Under the pieces are notes generated by a model, which saw only the letters and a list, made by a program, of their open reading frames with translations, did no database searches and had not been told where the DNA came from. A stretch of 64,000 nt of DNA from Flavobacteriaceae bacterium (GTDB taxonomy: Bacteria; Bacteroidota; Bacteroidia; Flavobacteriales; Flavobacteriaceae): contig JAENXC010000003.1 of assembly GCA_016649715.1 (NCBI GenBank), forward strand, positions 62,001 through 126,000, read 5' to 3'. Of the stretch, positions 58,539-64,000 are shown in pieces. How positions within the stretch are numbered: position 1 is the stretch's first letter; every line of letters starts with the position of its first letter. The position numbers were made by a program, and so were the translations under genes.

Positions 58539-59463
58539 GTTTCATTAAGAATTGTTTTGCAAAATTTTCATCTTTTACTATTTCTTGTCGAAGTATTTCA
58601 ACAGAATTGAATGTTTCCTCATCGCGGATGAATTTTATAAATTGGATAGTAATTTCCTTTCCGTACAAATCTTTATTGAAATCCAGAAAATGTGTTTCAA
58701 TGGTTTTTTCTTTGCCCCCAACGGTGGGGTTAGTGCCAATGCTGGTTATTCCAAAGATTTCTTCGCCCTCAATTAAAGATTGAACAATATAAACGCCATT
58801 TTTCGGAACGAGCTTGTAGTTTTCCTTCAACTTTAGGTTTGCAGTAGGATACTTAATGGTGCGGCCGATGGCTTTTCCGCGGACCACTTCGCCGGAAATC
58901 ATGAATTTGTAGCCCAAATAAATGTTTGCGGTTTCTATATCGCCTTCGTTCAACGCTTTTCTAATTTTTGTAGAACTTATGGCCACATTGTCAATTTCTT
59001 CTGCCGAAATTTCTTCCACTTCAAAATTATAAGTTCTTCCAAATTCCTTTAAATCTTCAATGTTCGAGGTCCTATTTCTTCCGAAGCGGTGGTCGTAACC
59101 GATGATTATTTTTTTCGCCTTTAATCTGTTTACCAAAATATCACGCACATATTCCAAAGCGGTCAACCGTGAGAAAGCATGGGTAAAAGGATGGATTACC
59201 AAATGGTCCAGACCTGTGTTCTCAAGGAGTTCGGCTCGTTCTTCAATGGTATTTATCAGTTTCATTTCTGAATCTTGCTGAAGTACCATCCGCGGATGCG
59301 GAAAAAAAGTTAGGACAACGGAATCCAGGTTTTCCTTCTTGGCCGTTTCTACCAAACGCTCCAAAATGGCTTTATGGCCAATGTGAACGCCGTCAAAAGT
59401 GCCAATGGTGACCACGCTCTGGCGGTCGTTTTTATATGCGGAAGCGGCCAAATATTTCTTCAA
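58531..59463 (-). CDS. ribF: bifunctional riboflavin kinase/FAD synthetase
   Basis: RibF phosphorylates riboflavin to FMN and adenylates it to FAD. The 310-residue protein starts at TTG 59463. It has the N-terminal nucleotidyltransferase HIGH-like motif VVTIGTFDGVHIGH, the KKIIIGYDHRFGRNR block with the second nucleotide motif, SSTKIRKALNEGDI, and the C-terminal kinase domain (GKAIGRTIKYPTANL, SIGTNPTVGG, IETHFLDFNKDLYG). The gap to the pth stop is two bases. The PTVGG sequence coincides with a small G/C palindrome but belongs to the conserved motif. Confidence 0.96.
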   Translation of the reverse strand: MKKYLAASAYKNDRQSVVTIGTFDGVHIGHKAILERLVETAKKENLDSVVLTFFPHPRMVLQQDSEMKLINTIEERAELLENTGLDHLVIHPFTHAFSRLTALEYVRDILVNRLKAKKIIIGYDHRFGRNRTSNIEDLKEFGRTYNFEVEEISAEEIDNVAISSTKIRKALNEGDIETANIYLGYKFMISGEVVRGKAIGRTIKYPTANLKLKENYKLVPKNGVYIVQSLIEGEEIFGITSIGTNPTVGGKEKTIETHFLDFNKDLYGKEITIQFIKFIRDEETFNSVEILRQEIVKDENFAKQFLMKRE

Positions 59464-59465
59464 AA

Positions 59466-60098
59466 TCAGTTTCCGTTAAAGGTGTTCATCGTGATGTTCA
59501 TTCCCGCGAGTGCGAATGATTCTATAATTTTATTACTCAATTCTAACCGCTCTGGCAATTGTTTTTCCTCATCCGCTTCCCATTCGCCTAAAACATAATC
59601 TACTTGTCTTCCTTTTGAAAAAGCATCGCTTATTCCAAATCGGAATCGGTTGTAAGTAGCGGTCTGCAAGGTGTTTTGAATATCTTTCAATCCATTGTGG
59701 CCCCCATCGCTTCCTTTGGTTTTTATGCGAATGGTTCCGAAGGCCAAATTTAAATCGTCTGCAATTACAAGCATATTTTCCAAAGGAATTTTCTCTTTAT
59801 CGAGCCAGTAATTTACTGCCTTTCCGCTTAAATTCATATACGTACTTGGTTTCAGAAAAACAAAAGTCCGCCCTTTCACTTTATGTGAAGAGACGTCGCC
59901 CAACTTAGCGGTTTCCCACGAAAGTGAATTTTTTTCGGCATAAAAATCCACAATCTTAAAGCCGATATTGTGGCGGGTGTTTGCATATTTTGGGCCAATG
60001 TTGCCCAATCCTACAATAAGAAATTTTTTCATGGAATCTTCTTCGGTACTAATTTGGTCAGCTTTTGCTGAAAATAATTTTCTGAGAAACGGCAACAT
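59466..60098 (-). CDS. pth: peptidyl-tRNA hydrolase
   Basis: Pth releases tRNA from peptides dropped from ribosomes. The 210-residue protein from ATG 60098 has a short basic N-terminal extension (MLPFLRKLFSAKADQ) before the conserved KKFLIVGLGNIGPKYANTRHNIGF with the catalytic His. Then follow MNLSGKAVNYWL and the DDLNLAFGTIRIKTKGSDGGHNGLK block. The alternative ATG at 60032 would give the standard-length core (MKKFLIVGL); the extension is common in Flavobacteriia, so I keep the longer start. It follows rplY. Confidence 0.95.
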   Translation of the reverse strand: MLPFLRKLFSAKADQISTEEDSMKKFLIVGLGNIGPKYANTRHNIGFKIVDFYAEKNSLSWETAKLGDVSSHKVKGRTFVFLKPSTYMNLSGKAVNYWLDKEKIPLENMLVIADDLNLAFGTIRIKTKGSDGGHNGLKDIQNTLQTATYNRFRFGISDAFSKGRQVDYVLGEWEADEEKQLPERLELSNKIIESFALAGMNITMNTFNGN

Positions 60099-60122
60099 CT
60101 TTTTTGTATTCTTGGGTAAAAA

Positions 60123-60156
60123 TAAAAAAAGCACCCCGAATTAACTGGATGCTTTT
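60123..60156 (-). terminator. intrinsic terminator of rplY
   Basis: On the minus strand AAAAGCATCC pairs with GGGGTGCTTTTTTT around a 9-base loop, 25 bases beyond the rplY stop. Confidence 0.7.
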
Positions 60157-60179
60157 CACTTATCTTTAAAAAGAAGAAT

Positions 60180-60824
60180 TTATGCTTCAGCTGCAGCTTC
60201 AGCAGTTTCTTCATCTCCTTCAGCAGCAGCTTCTACGCCTTCTGCGCCTTCAGTTTCTTCTTCAACTTCGTCCACAATGGCGACACGTGAAGTTCTAACT
60301 TGGCAGATAACGGTGTTATCTGGGTGCATAATCTTGAAATTATCGGTTTTAATTTCGGTAATGTACATTTTGCTTCCAATGCGCATTTCGGCAATGTCTG
60401 CATCAATAAAATCTGGAAGATTTTCTGGCAATGCCTTTACACGAAGTTTACGGGTAACAATACGCAATGTACCACCACTACGAACACCACGGGCATTTCC
60501 GGTGGTTCGTACAGGTATTTCCATAGTAACTTCTTTATCATCAAAAATTTGGTAAAAATCGATGTGAAGTATACGATCGGTTACAGGATGAAATTGTATA
60601 TCCTGTAGGATGGCAGTTACTTTTGTGCCTCCCAGATTAATTACAACGGTGTGTACGTCTGGAGTGTAAACCAAGTTTTTAAATGCAATTTCTTCTGCTG
60701 AAAAACTAATTGGTTCATTCCCTCCGTAAACTACGCAAGGAACCATTCCAGCATTACGTAGGGCTTTCGTTGCCTTTTTGCCCACGCTTTCTCTTTGTGA
60801 TCCTTTAATTGTAATTGATTTCAT
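60180..60824 (-). CDS. rplY: 50S ribosomal protein L25 (Ctc form)
   Basis: L25/Ctc binds 5S rRNA in the large subunit. The 214-residue protein has the N-terminal L25 domain ([32 protein letters not shown] and [21 protein letters not shown]) and the Ctc C-terminal domain ([27 protein letters not shown]-type, here [11 protein letters not shown]). It ends in a long Glu/Ala-rich acidic tail ([19 protein letters not shown]), typical of Bacteroidota. A TATCTTTG box at 60909-60916 lies upstream. The operon continues with pth and ribF. Confidence 0.97.
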   Translation of the reverse strand: MKSITIKGSQRESVGKKATKALRNAGMVPCVVYGGNEPISFSAEEIAFKNLVYTPDVHTVVINLGGTKVTAILQDIQFHPVTDRILHIDFYQIFDDKEVTMEIPVRTTGNARGVRSGGTLRIVTRKLRVKALPENLPDFIDADIAEMRIGSKMYITEIKTDNFKIMHPDNTVICQVRTSRVAIVDEVEEETEGAEGVEAAAEGDEETAEAAAEA

Positions 60825-60827
60825 TTT

Positions 60828-60860
60828 GTAAAAGTTAATTGTTAAAAGTTAAAAGTTAAT
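60828..60860. repeat. TTAATTGTTAAAAGTTAA word repeat in the rplY leader
   Basis: GTTAATTGTTAAAAGTTAAA and a further GTTAAT copy stand directly before the rplY start. They are the same words as at 33162-33269. Confidence 0.6.
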
Positions 60861-60908
60861 GGTGTGGCATTTTACGGCCTACTTTCATTACCCCTTTTTT
60901 AGGGACGG

Positions 60909-60916
60909 CAAAGATA
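60909..60916 (-). promoter_or_regulatory. candidate -7 box of rplY
   Basis: Minus-strand TATCTTTG (TAnnTTTG) lies about 85 bases before the rplY start. No TTTG at -33 was found. Confidence 0.4.
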
Positions 60917-60973
60917 TAGTTTATTTTGGATTTACGAATTACGAATTACGAATTTTTCTTTCGGCGATAAAAG

Positions 60974-60998
60974 TTCCCCCTTCGGGGGTTAGGGGGCT
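60974..60998. repeat. class A palindrome, intergenic, before the prs stop
   Basis: TTCCCCCTTCGGGGGTTAGG with a further GGGG: stem CCCCC-TTC-GGGGG plus a G-rich tail, right-type orientation on the plus strand. It ends 1 base before the prs stop codon. Confidence 0.75.
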
Positions 60999-60999
60999 A

Positions 61000-61938
61000 T
61001 TACATCAAAAACTTGCCGCTGATGGATTTATTGGCGTTTACGCTCAACATTACGTCCGCGAAAAGTTTGGCACAGCTTATTACCTTAATTTTACTGCTAG
61101 GTTTTGTGGGGATTGAATCTGAAACAATCAATTCCAATAGTTGTGATTTTTCAATGCGTTCATACGCATTTCCCGAAAGAAGCGGATGCGTACAAACCGC
61201 ACGAACGCTCAATGCGCCGCGCTCCATCATCAAATCGGCAGCAGTGGTAAGGGTTCCGGCGGTGTCTACCATGTCGTCCACGAGCACTACGTTTTTGCCT
61301 TGCACGTCGCCGATGAGTTCCATATGTGAGATTATATTGGCCTTTTCACGCTGTTTGTAGCAGATAACCACGTCACTGTTCAAAAATTTTGAATAGGCAT
61401 ACGCCCGTTTTGACCCTCCCATATCTGGCGAAGCGATGGTTAGATTGTCAAGGTTTAGACTTCTTAAATAGGGAAGAAATATAGTGGAAGCAAAAAGATG
61501 GTCCACAGGTTTTTCAAAAAATCCTTGAATTTGGTCAGCGTGCAAATCCATAGTGATGATTCGGGTTGCCCCAGCCGTTTCGAGCATTTTGGCAACCAAT
61601 TTTGCTGCAATGGGAACACGTGGCTTGTCTTTTCTATCTTGACGAGCCCAACCAAAATAGGGCAATACCGCCGTAATGTGTCTTGCAGAAGCGCGTTTTG
61701 CTGCATCAATCATCAACAAAAGCTCCATTAAATGGTCGCTATTTGGAAAAGTGGACCCTATGAGAAAAACGCGGCTGCCACGAACGGATTCTTCAAAAGA
61801 AGGTTGGAATTCGCCATCGCTATAATGGGCGGTAATAACTTTACCCAATGATATTCCGAAGGCTTCCGCAATATCCTTTGCGAGGGCTTCACTTTGTTTG
61901 CAGGCAAAAATCTTGGGGTCTGGCGCAATGGTTGACAT
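61000..61938 (-). CDS. prs: ribose-phosphate pyrophosphokinase
   Basis: Prs makes PRPP from ribose-5-phosphate and ATP for nucleotide, His and NAD synthesis. The 312-residue protein has the conserved IGSTFPNSDHLMELLLMIDA, YFGWARQDRKD, MDLHADQIQGFFEKPVDHLFA and the PRPP-binding VVLVDDMVDTAGTLTTAA loop. The C-terminal regulatory part is present and the length is normal. A TACCTTTG box (61962-61969, minus strand) is 24 bases upstream. Confidence 0.98.
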   Translation of the reverse strand: MSTIAPDPKIFACKQSEALAKDIAEAFGISLGKVITAHYSDGEFQPSFEESVRGSRVFLIGSTFPNSDHLMELLLMIDAAKRASARHITAVLPYFGWARQDRKDKPRVPIAAKLVAKMLETAGATRIITMDLHADQIQGFFEKPVDHLFASTIFLPYLRSLNLDNLTIASPDMGGSKRAYAYSKFLNSDVVICYKQREKANIISHMELIGDVQGKNVVLVDDMVDTAGTLTTAADLMMERGALSVRAVCTHPLLSGNAYERIEKSQLLELIVSDSIPTKPSSKIKVISCAKLFADVMLSVNANKSISGKFLM

Positions 61939-61961
61939 ACTATGGATTGTTAATTAGGTTG

Positions 61962-61969
61962 CAAAGGTA
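61962..61969 (-). promoter_or_regulatory. candidate -7 box of prs
   Basis: Minus-strand TACCTTTG (TAnnTTTG) lies 24 bases before the prs ATG, giving a short leader. Confidence 0.45.
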
Positions 61970-62038
61970 AATATTAATACGAAGCACTTTTTAAAAAAAT
62001 ACCTTTTATATATTTTCAGTAAATTACAAATATTTGTT

Positions 62039-62046
62039 TATTTTTG
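62039..62046 (+). promoter_or_regulatory. candidate -7 box of tRNA-Leu
   Basis: TATTTTTG matches TAnnTTTG and lies 10 bases upstream of the tRNA 5' end. Confidence 0.45.
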
Positions 62047-62056
62047 CCTCCCGTTT

Positions 62057-62138
62057 GCTCGAGTGGCGGAATTGGTAGACGCGCTGGATTCAAAATCCAG
62101 TGTTTTAGGACGTGCGGGTTCGATTCCCGCCTCGAGTA
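62057..62138 (+). tRNA. tRNA-Leu (anticodon CAA)
   Basis: The acceptor stem GCTCGAG pairs with CTCGAGT (G1:T72 wobble). A D-arm with GGTAGAC follows. The anticodon arm CTGGA-TTCAAAA-TCCAG gives the anticodon CAA (reads UUG). A long variable arm typical of Leu tRNAs and a GCGGG-TTCGATT-CCCGC T-arm complete it. CCA is not encoded. It is followed by a hairpin terminator. The neighbourhood of prs is otherwise unrelated. Confidence 0.95.
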
Positions 62139-62140
62139 CA

Positions 62141-62172
62141 AAAGCTTCAACTATATGTTGAGGCTTTTTTTA
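62141..62172 (+). terminator. intrinsic terminator of tRNA-Leu
   Basis: AAAGCTTCAAC pairs with GTTGAGGCTTT around a 5-base loop and runs into a T-tract, directly behind the tRNA. Confidence 0.8.
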
Positions 62173-62297
62173 TTTTATGGAGATTTTATTTCTTTATTCA
62201 GATTTTAATTAAATTATATCTGCTTCCAAATTTTAACAGTATCTTTCCTATAAAGTTTTTTTGTGTAATTACCTTTAAGTTACTCAATCTAAAATTA

Positions 62298-64000
62298 ATG
62301 TCGAAAAAACTAAACCAACTGGAAGCCACCGCCATTTGTGGCAATGATATTAGTTCTTCTTGTTTATATGTTTCGGCGCTCGCCATTTTCTATGCCGGTC
62401 AATATGCTTGGATTTCGCTTTTAATGGTTGCGGGCGTTTTGTTCTTATTCAGAAAAATTTATGGCGAAGTGGTTGGCGCTTTACCTTTAAATGGTGGTGC
62501 TTACAATGCCCTTCTAAACACTACAAAAAAATCCACAGCCTCGGTTGCAGCAGCTTTAACAGTGCTTTCTTATATGGCAACGGCAGTACTTTCTGCCAGT
62601 GAAGCAGTTAAATATGCGCACAGTGTTTGGGATGCAATTCCCGTGTTTTATGTAACAATCGCGCTTTTGTTGGTATTTATGGGGTTAGTAATTATAGGAA
62701 TAGGTGAATCTTCAAAAGTGGCGGTCTTTATTTTTCTTTTCCATCTTTTTTCATTGACTCTTCTCTGCGGGTTCTGTCTCTATTTTTTTTTCAGCAATGG
62801 TTTTGAAACTTTGATTGCAAATTTTAAAATGCCTGTTGGCGGTAGTATAACGATGGCACTCTTTTTTGGCTTTTCAGCAGCAATGCTTGGTATTAGCGGA
62901 TTTGAAAGTTCAGCAAATTACGTTGAGGAACAGCAGCCAGGCGTTTTCCCAAAAACCTTGCGCAATATGTGGATTGTGGTAAGCATTTTCAATCCACTTA
63001 TCGCCTTTCTTGCGCTGGGACTGCTTCCTCAGGAAGTGGTAAACAACAACCAGGACGCACTGCTCTCTTTTCTTGGCGAAACATCGGGCGGCCATTGGCT
63101 CTCCTTTTTAATTGGTATAGACGCGGCATTGGTTTTGAGCGGGGCAGTGCTTACCTCCTACGTTGGTGTGGGTGGACTGATGGAGCGCATGGCACTGGAT
63201 AGGGTGCTTCCGAGTTTTCTATTGATTAGAAACAAAAATAAAAGTCCCTACCTAATCTTTATATTATTCTTCGCACTCTGCACCTCCATTTTACTGGTAA
63301 CCCACGGAGATTTACCTTCATTGGCTGGAGTTTATACTATTGCCTTTCTTTCAGTGATGGTGCTTTTTGGAGTCGGAAACCTTTTATTGAAACTTAACAG
63401 AAAGCATCTGCCAAGGCCCGAGCGGGCTTCCTATTTGGCCGTTTTTATTGCAATTGCCTCGGTTATTGCCGCATTGTTGGGAAACATATTCTTGAATCCC
63501 GAGTTTTTGGCTACCTTTTTTGAATATCTAGTCCCAACACTTTTTGTGGTCTTTTTTATGCTTTATCATCACTATATATTGAAAGCTGCACTTCTCTTTA
63601 TAGATTATATTGCTCCCGATAATAGCAAATTTTTTAAGAACTGGAAACGCATTACCAAAAACAGGCTGCAGGAATTGACGGGCAAGCAATTTGTATTTTT
63701 CACAAATAACGACAACGTGGAAACAATTAACAAAGTGATGCTTTACATAAAGAACAACGAACCCACCAAAAGGCTGAAAATTGTGGCTGTACTCGATGAA
63801 GGAATGGTGGTCGCCAACAATCTAAAAAAAGATGTGGAAGTGCTTGACCGCGCTTATCCGGACATAAAAATTCAATTTGTGGAAGAGCCGGGTGTATTTG
63901 GCCCAGAAAAAATCAATGAACTATCAAAACGATGGCATATCCCCATCAACTTTATGTTTATTGGTGCGCCGGGAGAACGATTTCCGTATAGGGTGCAACA
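62298..64000 (+). CDS. APC-superfamily amino acid permease (cut by window edge)
   Basis: From ATG 62298 an open frame of at least 567 codons runs off the window. The first 435 or so residues carry about 12 membrane segments in the APC pattern (ATAICGNDISSSCLYVSALA; FFGFSAAMLGISGFESSANYVEEQQPG; TSYVGVGGLMERMALDRVLP). A soluble C-terminal domain follows (from about IDYIAPDNSKFFKN) whose KIVAVLDEGMVVANN and GVFGPEKINELSKRW strands suggest a USP-like or regulatory fold. The substrate is not certain. Confidence 0.88.
   Translation, partial: MSKKLNQLEATAICGNDISSSCLYVSALAIFYAGQYAWISLLMVAGVLFLFRKIYGEVVGALPLNGGAYNALLNTTKKSTASVAAALTVLSYMATAVLSASEAVKYAHSVWDAIPVFYVTIALLLVFMGLVIIGIGESSKVAVFIFLFHLFSLTLLCGFCLYFFFSNGFETLIANFKMPVGGSITMALFFGFSAAMLGISGFESSANYVEEQQPGVFPKTLRNMWIVVSIFNPLIAFLALGLLPQEVVNNNQDALLSFLGETSGGHWLSFLIGIDAALVLSGAVLTSYVGVGGLMERMALDRVLPSFLLIRNKNKSPYLIFILFFALCTSILLVTHGDLPSLAGVYTIAFLSVMVLFGVGNLLLKLNRKHLPRPERASYLAVFIAIASVIAALLGNIFLNPEFLATFFEYLVPTLFVVFFMLYHHYILKAALLFIDYIAPDNSKFFKNWKRITKNRLQELTGKQFVFFTNNDNVETINKVMLYIKNNEPTKRLKIVAVLDEGMVVANNLKKDVEVLDRAYPDIKIQFVEEPGVFGPEKINELSKRWHIPINFMFIGAPGERFPYRVQ

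Noticed and set aside
58703-58723. CCCCCAACGGTGGGG-like palindrome in ribF, as another in-frame repeat
   Set aside because: The encoded TNPTVGG is part of the conserved RibF kinase motif and needs no insertion to explain it.

Overview
The window looks like a housekeeping stretch of chromosome from a marine-type member of the Flavobacteriaceae (Bacteroidota). Supporting signs are AT-rich DNA, many TTG starts, TAnnTTTG-type -7 promoter boxes instead of Shine-Dalgarno signals, a type IX secretion sorting domain, a homodimeric GlyRS, and many Bacteroidota-typical families (DUF3098, DUF3127, DUF4270, DUF4301, PAD_porph, the ftsX-DUF3098-uppP-truB cluster, L25/Ctc). No rRNA operon, CRISPR array, prophage or recognisable transposase was seen.

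Layout: pckA enters from the left edge (minus strand, N-terminal part only), followed by a saccharopine dehydrogenase-like gene and a zinc metallopeptidase. The unusual leuS lies at 3641-7159. Next come ftsX, DUF3098, uppP and truB in one tight operon, tag, two tandem small secreted paralogues and a T9SS-exported deiminase. The 14-20 kb stretch holds aat, a retropepsin-like protease, a histidine kinase, HIT and greA. From 20 to 26 kb there is a thiamine-uptake region: a TPP riboswitch in front of a TonB receptor, then PnuC, a thiamine-binding protein and a NadR-like kinase. After this come GGGP synthase with a phosphopantetheinyl transferase; ahcY, vsr, methionine aminotransferase and omega-amidase; glyS; a large outer-membrane protein; xth, an acyl-CoA dehydrogenase, an M23 peptidase and radA; a TPR histidine kinase with a LuxR-type regulator; panC-panD; a GT5-like gene, DUF4270 and glmS; and ribF-pth-rplY-prs with tRNA-Leu. 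An APC permease runs off the right edge.

The most striking signal is a set of short palindromic repeats sitting inside genes in frame. leuS is about 220 residues longer than its relatives (my estimate from memory of the family). It carries four G/C-rich palindromes, one copy of a CCTGAGCG-type repeat, a large divergent insert near the KMSKS loop, and a complete DUF559 (Vsr-like, PD-(D/E)XK) nuclease domain in the editing domain. The DUF559 cassette is bounded by two palindromes in opposite orientation, with their tails pointing outward. The same arrangement appears in miniature between two genes at 34904-35014, with a hairpin instead of a nuclease. A second palindrome family (CCTGCC..GGCAGG) has entered four other genes in frame: the TonB receptor, the NadR-like kinase, the aminotransferase and exonuclease III. 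Yet another repeat forms an enlarged P3 arm inside the TPP riboswitch. Together these suggest a genome colonised by several families of small, coding-compatible repeats, one of which may be mobilised by DUF559 nucleases.
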